Below, in pieces: positions 6,201 through 8,767 of a stretch of DNA of 8,767 nucleotides. Made by a program: the position numbers and the translations under genes. The stretch comes from a bacterium (lineage in GTDB: Bacteria > UBP15 > UBA6099 > DSWB01). The notes beneath the pieces were generated by a model that did not search any database, had not been told where the DNA came from, and saw only the letters and a program-made list of their open reading frames with translations. The stretch covers positions 1-8,767 of the forward strand of contig JAGUYV010000004.1 of the NCBI GenBank assembly GCA_020061125.1, read 5' to 3'. The first letter of the stretch is position 1; each line of letters starts with the position of its first letter.

Positions 6201-8767
6201 CGGCGGGCAAGGCAGTAACGCTCACGGATTCCACATGGTACAACTACCCGGCCCCGTATTTCGAATGGGCCGCGGTGTCCGACAACCCGGCCGTGCTCAA
6301 TTCCGGATTCAACACATTCCTGGTTTACTTCGGCACGGATTCCGCGGGCACGCCGGACATCGCCACGGCCGCGCTCAACTTCACCTCCACGGCAACCCTG
6401 GTTTCGGGCCAGTCTTATTACCTGCGCATTTCCGGCCTGGACAACGCGGGCAACGCCACGGCCGCCGCAACCTTGTTCACATACAAATATGACGGCGCCG
6501 CGCCGGACAACCCCACGGTTGTGGCTTACGCCTCGGACGGCATGAACCCGCCCGCGCTCTCAACCGGACTGTGGTACACATTCCCTAATCCGTTCTTCAG
6601 TTGGAGCGGCGCATCGGATCTTCCGGCGGGCGTAGCCGGCGTGGACAATTCGGGCATCCAGGATTACATCTTCTATTTCGGCGATAACCCGGCGGGCGTT
6701 CCCGATTCCGCAACCACCGCGCTCGGTTTCACCTCCACCGCAACACTGGTCTGCAGCAATGTCTATTATCTGCGCATGAGCACTCGCGACAACGCCGGCA
6801 ACGCCACAGGCGCTTCCACGGTGTTCGCCTATCAGTTCGACGGCGACCCGCCGCACTGGGATTACAACAGCCCGGCAACGGGCTCCTTCACTCCGTGGCT
6901 CAACGCGGACCCAGGAAACATTATTGACATTGATCTTGTCTGGGGCGGGTGTTCGCCGCTCACGGATATCGAGTACAGCACGGACACCGTGACATGGAGC
7001 AACGCCTGGTCCGGCAGCCAGACAACGGACAGAACCACGGACTGGGGCGTGCTGTGGGCGGACATGGCCGAAGGCCTCAACGAAATCAGCATCGTGGGCA
7101 TTGACGCCGCGGGCAACAGGGCCACGGACACCTACGCCAGCAACACCGCCGGATTCCTGTTCCGCAAGGACACCACCGGACCGCTGAATCCCGTGGTCAC
7201 GGCGTACGATTCCGCGGCCATGAGCGTGTCTCTGGCCGACAACACATGGTATCGCTATCCCGCGCCGTACTTCACATGGGCCGGCGCAGCCGACCTGCCC
7301 GCGGGCGCGGACGGCGTGGACAATTCAGGCCTCAAGGATTATTTCGTGTACTTCGGCGACAACCCCGCGGGAACGCCCGACACGGCTACCACCGCAACCG
7401 CCCTGCAATCCACGGCCACTCTCGTGTGCGACACTCCTTACTATCTCCGCTTGTACACGCGCGACAATCTCAACAACGCAACCGCCGCGCAGTCCCTGTT
7501 CACCTACAAGTTCGACGGCGATCCTCCGTTCTGGAATTACAACAGCCCGGCCACGGGTTCCTTCACGCCCTGGTACAGCTCCGATCCCGGCAACATCATT
7601 GACATTGATTTGATGTGGGGCGGATGCTCGCCTCTCACGGACATCGAGTACAGCACCGACACTGTCAATTGGCGCAATGTCTGGAACGGCAGCCAGACCG
7701 CGGATGTGACCGCGGACTGGGGCGTTCTGTGGGCCGATTTGGCCGACGGCACCAATGAAATCAGCATCGTGGGCATTGATACGGCCAACAACCGCTCCAC
7801 CGAGACATACGCAGGCAACACCGCCGGGTTCCTTTTCCGCAAGGATACCGTCGCTCCGGATAACCCCGCCGCGCCCGCAAACGCATGGACCACCGACGCA
7901 AAAACTATCCCCGTGGCCGACGGCGCTTCCGAGGGATACGGCACTCTGTACTTCGAATGGGCCGCGCCCGGCGATAATCCCGCGGGCGCGGACGGAACAG
8001 ACAACTCCGGCCTTGACTATTATTACATCGCTTTCTCCACGGATTCCGTGAATCCCGTGTGGGCCACAATCCCCGAAACGCAAAATAATTACTACGCCAC
8101 GCCCACGGAATGCAACGCCACTTACACTCTGATGATCAGGTCCGCGGACAGAGCGGTTCCCTCGGCAAATGTGTCCGCAACGGCCACGCTGTTCACTTAT
8201 ATTTACGGCGGCGAGCCTGTGATCACCGACAACCAGGGCGGCGACGATACCTGGTATAACGCAGACCCCGGCGCTATCTGGGACATTGATTTCGACGCGT
8301 CTTCCTGCAATGTCCTGGACTATGCGCAATACACGATCTATTCCGCGGCCAACGGCGGCGGCTCGCTCGTCAAGGACTGGACATACATCATGGGGCCGGG
8401 CTACGGCCTGAATTCCTATTCCGCGGACTGGGCCATTGATTTCGCGGCCGCGGCCGAGGGCTGGAATTATATCTCCGTGCGCCTGGCCGACACCGGCGGT
8501 GCAGTGGTTTATGCAACGGACGCTTTCTATGTCAAGAAGGACACCACGCCGCCCAACAACGCCCCGGTTTCCGCTTATGACACATCGGCAAAAACCATCA
8601 CCCTCACGGACAGCGTGTGGTACTCTTACCCGAATCCATACTTCGAGTGGTCCGCCATCGCGGATCTCCCCGCGGGCGTGGACGGCACGGACAATTCCGG
8701 CTTCGATCTCGTGAACATCTATTTCGGCACGGACCCGGCGGGCGTTCCCTTCGCCACTACCACTGGC
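2..8767 (+). CDS. Giant multi-domain surface/secreted protein, partial at both ends (at least 2,922 residues)
   Basis: A single frame starting at base 2 is open for 2,922 codons to the window end with no stop. It has neither a credible start nor a stop, so signal peptide and anchoring or secretion signals lie outside. The translation is a mosaic of extracellular beta-sandwich modules: glycine-rich end of a beta-helix, paired repeats A and B, two IPT/TIG, DUF2341, Ig-like, lamin-tail, a Cys-rich Ig-like module, and an array of at least 14 C, D and E modules. The frame is confirmed because repeats match at protein level while their codons differ mostly at third positions. No transmembrane segment or catalytic motif is visible. 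Inferred role: adhesin or long structural surface protein. The individual gene is not one I recognise. Third positions are strongly G/C-biased throughout, with no compositional break that would suggest a chimera. Confidence 0.95.
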   Translation, partial: MTLSGNLQASGGAGGSYTVYGAAGGGGGGGRIKIFASSLADSSTRSVAGGAVGGNNGYTPNGTAGAAGTIWIDSSYAYSYNSGVADTGNITSYSISPVFFGKTFRATHSIPAVGAVSYEIRRASDSAVLCSITAAQAAAGYDIGPESGNCPAWTAEDTPVKIYSVLSTTDFPGTPVIADMTFEYYKRNTVGTPPSYGVGAEQSFTYYTDIPTVKPVSTAGYVFAELVSFSEVLGAGNQGVVRYQISNDGTSWYYHDGSNWAPAYAYAQTNTAAEINANCATFDNEIGGGTLFFRAYLNSDGTQAVQIDSIDITLIAPPTPDITSLAPDHGVSGTTVTITGTDFGTSQGQSTVMFNGVVAGFASAWSNTSITIDAPADVTTGYVVITVRGVQSPKEADSIFTVDAPVVTGLNPSSGYWLTPIIITGSNFGSVQGNSYVTFGGGVRATCTAWANTSLTCTVPAGAATGDVIVTTAGGGSSAANPPATTFTLTADNSIWPFETLAHYSWDADMNVGGGLAYLNSNNAPAWYDPSWQYRRAITIDNTGGGALADFQVQVNLNNTNFSFANAQNDGDDIRFTDTDGTTLLNHWIESYDPASLLATVWVKVPAIAANSTKNVYLYYGNATAGSGSDALATLDVSAWTDGAPAWTEVETSTNINTSGADATLDMQTNNTQNTCTETWGSPCDAQTDSDNTWDGCNNQSGTTTYTKVLEVTLNKTKAPIGDTMQVTCRFQGSSSDNGTEWYIYYYNGSGWALVPGASGNVDADTVFTETHSFTVSGAPGDQWVRCIADQGGTGTQCADNGGAPDYWDNDDARFYVHYKTSGEMRGNSIDSYMQGNTFTASHTVPGSTNITYKILRASDNTTLCSITAAQAASGYDISACAPDAEPIKVWAEMTVSASPPTVAPSIQDYTVSYYGRKTATPQPGATVGPEVRPTYYTTDPTVRNVAGQGLDFLEIISFTELLGPRNQGSVRYQISNNGTNWYWFNGSNWVAETGGGYNQANDAATVDDNILQFDNDAGPGTFYFKAFLRSDGSQPVEIDGISINTAQLTINEVHNDGIRLAEGDDYIQLYNPFTTAYSLTGHVLGDGSGAGDGEYTIPAGHSVPSKGYYLITKNATEFNNRFACDPGLVNQWSNIDLDSAGDEIYLKLNAAATRSVDLVVWGAYNAADLPEGAFNGTAAPLSGDGNSIKRITDGYEGNERDSGDADASPENDEVLASTFMVVSPPTPYCMPPTAGSITVIDNGGYTNSSAPPMSIACEDPSGVECNSGDFMRLACTEAALSSASWRPFEKKCNESGYACTFNILTGPGCSAGEGAKTVWVEFKNDKGNIQTTHSSDTTNYDVTPPVITAVAAYSDMDQYLCGTADGCVTLNPVTGGTVYFNNLGGEGNGQKMTVELTWNDSGGAGGARDYFIGQYAFSQTPTYDGVTTGADFNGADGWKQVYALNSGQGDQSNITMTVYDKAGNSSNVKLNFVRDNADPGISYTFPSAGGKTTWYKTDPGNVVDVDFSWGGGAPLAYAQYRIGAGAWTNIFSAFTWANYSANWGIAWASLPEGVNQISVRIVDGCGNVLSHTYVENTTGFIFRKDITPPSITAVTIGSNQETYFYGNSADALDCTAVGAFPGVTCSPWFNSLAGEGGGQAITVTVSWTDAASYDRLQGEPAFNDTPVADTVGPPWTVVYSIENNQTNQTGVDFNVYDQAGNKATIALDFRHDNTDPSFVYNDPGAGGATPWYSADPGAAVDIDLAWSYGAPVTQFDYQIGAGGWNNLWTGEQSATYTANWGMAWASLAEGHNEIHLRGYDAVGNSAVAAYASGSVGFLFRKDVSAPANPAVPVNAWDSAAKNEALTSSTTYNYLNPYFEWGAPADNPAPNNSGVYGYFVSFSTDPNHDPSALQTATSYTAAAPGCGTEYYLRIKTADSATPTRNVSAPVTAFTYINGGSAGITDNQAGDDTWRSAPGTAYDVDFSGACSANIDTIQYAIWSAADMSAGTGSQLLAWTTFVSSPGSDTYTTDWTVDANWASLADGINWVSVKVCDVTPICGVATDVFYIYKDTIGPDNPPAAAAYDTAGKAVTLTDSTWYNYPAPYFEWAAVSDNPAVLNSGFNTFLVYFGTDSAGTPDIATAALNFTSTATLVSGQSYYLRISGLDNAGNATAAATLFTYKYDGAAPDNPTVVAYASDGMNPPALSTGLWYTFPNPFFSWSGASDLPAGVAGVDNSGIQDYIFYFGDNPAGVPDSATTALGFTSTATLVCSNVYYLRMSTRDNAGNATGASTVFAYQFDGDPPHWDYNSPATGSFTPWLNADPGNIIDIDLVWGGCSPLTDIEYSTDTVTWSNAWSGSQTTDRTTDWGVLWADMAEGLNEISIVGIDAAGNRATDTYASNTAGFLFRKDTTGPLNPVVTAYDSAAMSVSLADNTWYRYPAPYFTWAGAADLPAGADGVDNSGLKDYFVYFGDNPAGTPDTATTATALQSTATLVCDTPYYLRLYTRDNLNNATAAQSLFTYKFDGDPPFWNYNSPATGSFTPWYSSDPGNIIDIDLMWGGCSPLTDIEYSTDTVNWRNVWNGSQTADVTADWGVLWADLADGTNEISIVGIDTANNRSTETYAGNTAGFLFRKDTVAPDNPAAPANAWTTDAKTIPVADGASEGYGTLYFEWAAPGDNPAGADGTDNSGLDYYYIAFSTDSVNPVWATIPETQNNYYATPTECNATYTLMIRSADRAVPSANVSATATLFTYIYGGEPVITDNQGGDDTWYNADPGAIWDIDFDASSCNVLDYAQYTIYSAANGGGSLVKDWTYIMGPGYGLNSYSADWAIDFAAAAEGWNYISVRLADTGGAVVYATDAFYVKKDTTPPNNAPVSAYDTSAKTITLTDSVWYSYPNPYFEWSAIADLPAGVDGTDNSGFDLVNIYFGTDPAGVPFATTTG
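71..91 (+). repeat. (GGC)7 trinucleotide tract encoding seven glycines
   Basis: Seven perfect GGC units in the reading frame, immediately before the CGC ATC AAA codons of the RIK motif. Slippage here would add or remove whole glycines without breaking the frame. Confidence 0.9.
281..946 (+). repeat. Repeat A: beta-sandwich module, paralogue of repeat B
   Basis: Residues 94-315. The first half carries a pattern T-F-x-A-x-H-x-(I/V)-P followed by Y-E-I-R-R-A-S-D and LCSITAAQAAAGYDI. The second half has VRYQISNDGTSWYY, then DGSNW, then FFRAYLNSDGTQAVQIDSI. The second half looks like the all-beta, ligand-binding-like segments found in large secreted bacterial proteins, where a Y-Q-x-S-x-x-G-x-x-W-Y strand pairs with a later F-x-A-x-L-x-S-D-G strand. 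The same two halves occur in the same order at 2486-3136. I cannot assign a named family or a ligand. Confidence 0.8.
959..1207 (+). other. IPT/TIG domain 1
   Basis: Residues 320-402. It begins P-D-I-T-S-L-A-P-D-H-G and continues with SGTTVTITGTDFG, then VMFNG, then S-I-T-I-D-A-P and GYVVITVRG. This is the standard IPT/TIG (Ig-like, plexin, transcription factor) pattern: I-x-x-(L/I)-x-P-x-x-G, T-I-x-G-x-x-F-G, V-x-F-x-G, a P at the strand end, and a final V-x-V strand. In bacterial surface proteins such domains serve as structural spacers or sugar- and protein-binding units. It is followed after two residues by a second copy. Confidence 0.9.
1214..1471 (+). other. IPT/TIG domain 2
   Basis: Residues 405-490. 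The order of motifs is P-V-V-T-G-L-N-P-S-S-G, then PIIITGSNFGS, then YVTFGGG, then TCTAWANTSLTCTVPAG, then GDVIVTTAGG. This is a canonical IPT/TIG domain directly after the first, making a tandem pair. It differs in carrying two cysteines flanking the AWANTSLT strand, possibly an internal disulfide; domain 1 has none at that place. Confidence 0.9.
1472..1585 (+). other. Linker between IPT/TIG pair and DUF2341
   Basis: Residues 491-528, rich in aromatic, Asn, Ala and Gly residues, including WPFETLAHYSWDAD and a GGG turn. No domain is recognised. It joins the tandem IPT/TIG pair to the DUF2341 module without a frame break. Confidence 0.6.
1586..1876 (+). other. DUF2341 domain (PF10102-like)
   Basis: Residues 529-625. 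It opens DPSWQYRRAITIDN, continues with FQVQVNLNNTNF, then GDDIRFTDTDG, then LNHWIESYD, then ATVWVKVPAIAANSTKN, and ends VYLYYGNATA. This order (W-x-Y-R-R-x-I-T-I start, D-I-R-F-x-x-x-D-G, the W-I-E-x-(Y/W) strand, V-W-V-K-(V/I)-P, and a final Y-Y-G-N) is diagnostic of DUF2341, an all-beta module of secreted and surface proteins often placed beside lectin-like or Ig-like domains. Its biochemical activity is not established; carbohydrate binding is an often-made guess. It looks complete. Confidence 0.92.
1877..2125 (+). other. Cysteine-containing spacer, unrecognised
   Basis: Residues 626-708. The segment is rich in Thr, Asn and Asp and contains three cysteines within about 24 residues, in TCTETW, SPCDAQ and DGCNNQ, after a WTDGAPAWTEVE strand. 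It could be a small disulfide-stabilised insertion or the N-terminal half of the adjoining Ig-like domain. No family is recognised. Confidence 0.5.
2126..2458 (+). other. Ig-like domain with a B-F type cysteine pair
   Basis: Residues 709-819. A strand L-E-V-T-L-N precedes GDTMQVTCRF (Cys 729), then EWYIYYYNGSGW, then FTVSGAPGDQWVRCIAD (Cys 787), and a final ARFYVHY strand. The V-x-C ... D-x-W-V-x-C spacing of 58 residues, with a Trp-containing strand between, resembles the canonical Ig disulfide joining strands B and F. The assignment rests on this pattern alone. An extra cysteine follows in TQCADNGG. Confidence 0.6.
2486..3136 (+). repeat. Repeat B: second copy of the A module
   Basis: Residues 829-1045. 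It aligns with residues 94-315 over its whole length: ASHTVP against ATHSIP, YKILRASD against YEIRRASD, LCSITAAQAASGYDI against LCSITAAQAAAGYDI, VRYQISNNGTNWY against VRYQISNDGTSWY, and FFRAYLNSDG replaced by FYFKAFLRSDG. Both are preceded by unrelated modules, so an ancestral unit was probably duplicated and the IPT/TIG, DUF2341 and Ig-like block inserted or shuffled between. The second copy leads directly into the lamin-tail domain. Confidence 0.85.
3143..3646 (+). other. Lamin-tail (LTD, PF00932-like) domain
   Basis: Residues 1048-1215. The sequence runs QLTINEVHNDG, then DDYIQLYNPFTTAYSLTGHVLGDG, then YTIPAGHSVPSKGYYLITKN, then DLDSAGDEIYLK, then VDLVVWG, then GNSIKRITDGY, and ends in an Asp- and Pro-rich tail. 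The I-N-E-V start, the D-Y-I-(E/Q)-L-Y-N-P strand, I-P-A-G-x-x-(I/V)-P, L-x-x-x-G-D-x-(I/V)-x-L, and the S-I-x-R strand are the hallmarks of bacterial LTD domains. They are Ig-fold modules of secreted proteins thought to mediate binding or surface attachment; no enzyme domain adjoins it here. Confidence 0.9.
3689..4030 (+). other. Seven-cysteine Ig-like module
   Basis: Residues 1230-1343. The frame of the module, G-S-I-T-V-I-D-N-G-G-Y-T-N-S, then M-S-I-A-C-E-D-P-S-G-V, then F-M-R-L-A-C, then S-W-R-P-F, then G-A-K-T-V-W-V-E-F-K-N-D-K-G-N, then D-V-T-P-P, matches the common bacterial Ig-like repeat with an N-S strand, D-x-S-G-V turn, W-x-x-(F/Y) strand and K-T-V-x-V-x-F-x-D-x-x-G-N strand. It carries seven cysteines (YC, IAC, VEC, LAC, KKC, YAC, PGC) where the family usually has few or none, so several intradomain disulfides are likely. 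Confidence 0.7.
4040..4441 (+). repeat. C1: Ig-like repeat of type C
   Basis: Residues 1347-1480. It begins ITAVAAYSD, has a close cysteine pair in LCGTADGCV, the signature YFNNLGGEGNGQ, a TVELTW strand, and closes with NITMTVYDKAGNSSNVKL and DNADP. The pattern recurs at 4772-5152. The D-x-A-G-N turn followed by a short strand and an Asp-rich D-P linker is typical of bacterial Ig-like repeats. It directly precedes a D module. Confidence 0.7.
4442..4771 (+). repeat. D1: 110-residue repeat of type D
   Basis: Residues 1481-1590. The D signature is W-Y-K-T-D-P-G, then V-D-V-D-F-S-W, then Y-A-Q-Y-R-I, then A-N-W-G-I-A-W-A-S-L-P-E-G, then N-Q-I-S-V-R, and closure G-F-I-F-R-K-D. It follows a C module and has Gly (bases 4538-4540) where later D modules have Cys. 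A lone cysteine sits in the D-G-C-G-N turn. Confidence 0.8.
4772..5152 (+). repeat. C2: Ig-like repeat of type C
   Basis: Residues 1591-1717. It matches C1 through SITAVT, a cysteine pair (LDCTAVGAFPGVTC), WFNSLAGEGGGQ, ITVTVSW, FNVYDQAGNKATIAL and DNTDP. Spacing between the cysteines is wider than in C1 (11 against 5 residues between them) but the place, just before the FN-S/N-L-x-G-E-G motif, is conserved. Confidence 0.7.
5153..5482 (+). repeat. D2: 110-residue repeat of type D
   Basis: Residues 1718-1827. It has WYSADPG, VDIDLAW, FDYQIGAGGW, TANWGMAWASLAEGHNEI, then YDAVGN, and closure GFLFRKD. Its length equals D1, D4 and D5 exactly. It follows C2, contains no cysteine, and has Gly (bases 5249-5251) at the staple position. 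It is the last D before the E modules begin. Confidence 0.8.
5483..5818 (+). repeat. E1: Fn3-like repeat of type E (subtype a)
   Basis: Residues 1828-1939. The E pattern is P-A-N-P, A-W-D-S-A-A-K, then Y-L-N-P-Y-F-E-W-G-A-P-A-D-N-P, then N-S-G-V-Y-G-Y-F-V-S-F-S-T-D, then the strand before it P-G-C-G-T-E-Y-Y-L-R-I-K-T-A-D, and ends T-A-F-T-Y. The F-E-W strand, the Y-F-V-x-F strand and the Y-Y-L-R-I strand match strands B, C and F of fibronectin type III domains. Cys 1906 (bases 5717-5719) lies just before YYLR. Its closest relative in the window is E5. Confidence 0.75.
5819..6169 (+). repeat. D3: long repeat of type D with an extra cysteine pair
   Basis: Residues 1940-2056 (117 residues, seven more than D1, D2, D4 and D5). 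It begins ITDNQAGDDTW, has YDVDFSGACSAN (Cys 1969, bases 5906-5908), IQYAIWSAA, then DWTVDANWASLADGIN, WVSVKVCDVTPICGV and closure FYIYKD. The turn usually occupied by A-G-N is replaced by a loop closed by two cysteines six residues apart. It resembles D6 in start and ending. Confidence 0.75.
6170..6505 (+). repeat. E2: Fn3-like repeat of type E, without cysteine
   Basis: Residues 2057-2168. It shows AYDTAGKAVTLTDSTWYNYPAP in its first part (read as AYDTAGK, VTLTDSTWYNYP), YFEWAAVSDNP, FNTFLVYFGTD, then LVSGQSYYLRISGLDNAGN and FTYKYDG. At the place where other complete E modules have Cys it has Ser (TCG at 6404-6406). It is the only complete E followed by another E instead of a D. Confidence 0.75.
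6506..6853 (+). repeat. E3: Fn3-like repeat of type E
   Basis: Residues 2169-2284. It has DNPTVVAYASDG, LWYTFPNPFFSWSGASDLPAG, VDNSGIQDYIFYFGDNPAG, then STATLVCSNVYYLRM (Cys 2251, bases 6752-6754), TRDNAGNATG and FDGDPP. With D4 it forms a unit repeated immediately downstream as E4-D5. Confidence 0.75.
6854..7183 (+). repeat. D4: 110-residue repeat of type D
   Basis: Residues 2285-2394. It has YNSPATGSFTPW, LNADPGNIIDIDLVWGGCSP (Cys 2317, bases 6950-6952), IEYSTDTVTW, DWGVLWADMAEGLNEISIVG, IDAAGN and GFLFRKDTTGP. It is about 79% identical to D5 over 110 aligned residues by hand count (23 differences, no gap), the closest pair in the array. Confidence 0.85.
7184..7528 (+). repeat. E4: Fn3-like repeat of type E
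   Basis: Residues 2395-2509. It has VTAYDSAAMSVSL, TWYRYPAPYFTWAGAADLPAG, GVDNSGLKDYFVYFGDNPAG, then STATLVCDTPYYLRLYTRDN (Cys 2476, bases 7427-7429) and FTYKFDGDPP. It aligns along its length with E3; the NPAG, LPAG and VDNSG segments are nearly unchanged. Confidence 0.75.
7529..7858 (+). repeat. D5: 110-residue repeat of type D
   Basis: Residues 2510-2619. It has YNSPATGSFTPW, YSSDPGNIIDIDLMWGGCSP (Cys 2542, bases 7625-7627), IEYSTDTVNW, DWGVLWADLADGTNEISIVG and GFLFRKDTVAP. It matches D4 without a gap, while codons differ at many third positions, so the protein sequence has been held by selection since the duplication. Confidence 0.85.
7859..8218 (+). repeat. E5: Fn3-like repeat of type E (subtype a)
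   Basis: Residues 2620-2739. It starts DNPAAPANAWTTDAK, continues LYFEWAAPGDNPAG, TDNSGLDYYYIAFSTDS, then TECNATYTLMIRSADRA (Cys 2704, bases 8111-8113) and FTYIYGG. It shares with E1 the NAW start, A-F-S-T-D or S-F-S-T-D strand, the R-S-A-D/K-T-A-D turn followed by P-x-x-N-V-S-A, and the TYI ending, which sets these two apart from the other E modules. Confidence 0.75.
8219..8554 (+). repeat. D6: repeat of type D (D3 subtype)
   Basis: Residues 2740-2851. It has ITDNQGGDDTWYNADPG, WDIDFDASSCN (Cys 2769, bases 8306-8308), AQYTIYSAANGGGSLV, SADWAIDFAAAAEGWNYISVRLAD and closure FYVKKDTTPP. The ITDNQ-x-G-D-D-T-W start, the Y-x-I-(Y/W)-S-A-A strand with a G-rich insertion, and the F-Y-x-x-K-D ending are shared with D3 and absent from the other four D modules. 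Confidence 0.75.
8555..8767 (+). repeat. E6: Fn3-like repeat of type E, cut by the window end
   Basis: Residues 2852-2922. The visible part has VSAYDTSAKTITLTD, VWYSYPNPYFEWSAIADLPAG, TDNSGFDLVNIYFGTDPAG. It is closest in start to E2, which holds the same place after D3 as this one does after D6, though its LPAG and TDNSG segments resemble E3 and E4. The strand that would show whether it has the cysteine lies downstream. Confidence 0.75.

Noticed and set aside
6506-7858. Mobile element or CRISPR-like array suggested by the direct repeats
   Set aside because: The repeats are about 680 bases long, in frame, diverged mainly at third positions, and encode protein modules. There is no transposase, no terminal inverted repeat and no short repeat-spacer pattern.
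7325-8329. Open minus-strand frame of 334 codons
   Set aside because: Again a codon-register mirror, ending at a TCA codon at 7325-7327. No domain is visible and it crosses D4-like repeats that are conserved in the plus frame.

Overview
The window is the interior of one giant plus-strand gene. Reading from base 2 there is no stop codon in 2,922 consecutive codons to the last base (8767), and neither the real start nor the real stop lies inside. Nothing else is supported: no second gene, RNA gene, mobile element, CRISPR array, promoter or terminator. There is no non-coding stretch, so no region of 300 bases lacks a gene. Residue numbers below count the codon at bases 2-4 as residue 1.

The product is a secreted or surface-exposed mosaic protein built almost wholly from beta-sandwich modules. 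In order: the end of a glycine-rich beta-helix-like stretch (2-238); repeat A (281-946); two IPT/TIG domains (959-1207, 1214-1471); a DUF2341 domain (1586-1876); a Cys-containing spacer (1877-2125); an Ig-like domain with one Cys pair (2126-2458); repeat B, a paralogue of A (2486-3136); a lamin-tail (LTD) domain (3143-3646); a seven-cysteine Ig-like module (3689-4030); then a long array of three interleaved repeat types. I call these C, D and E. Their order is C1 D1 C2 D2 E1 D3 E2 E3 D4 E4 D5 E5 D6 E6, with E6 cut by the window edge.

The array is the most interesting part. D modules are about 110 residues (four are exactly 110), carry a W-Y-x-x-D-P-G...D-I-D-hydrophobic-x-W signature, and end in an F-R-K-D-type linker. 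E modules resemble fibronectin type III domains. Every E directly followed by a D has one cysteine just before its YYLR-like strand, and every D directly preceded by an E has one cysteine in the loop after its DID strand. D1 and D2, which follow C modules, have Gly there, and E2, which is followed by another E, has Ser. This matched pattern predicts a disulfide staple across each E-D junction that would stiffen the protein into a rod.

Organism: a G+C-rich bacterium (codon third positions are mostly G or C; TTA, CTA and TCA codons are rare). Abundant regularly placed cysteines suggest export to an oxidising compartment. This mix of modules (DUF2341, IPT/TIG, LTD, Ig/Fn3-like repeats) is typical of very large surface proteins of environmental or uncultured bacteria such as Myxococcota-like or Elusimicrobiota-like lineages, but the phylum cannot be fixed from this window. 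Likely roles are adhesion, cell-cell contact or forming a long surface stalk; no catalytic domain is visible.
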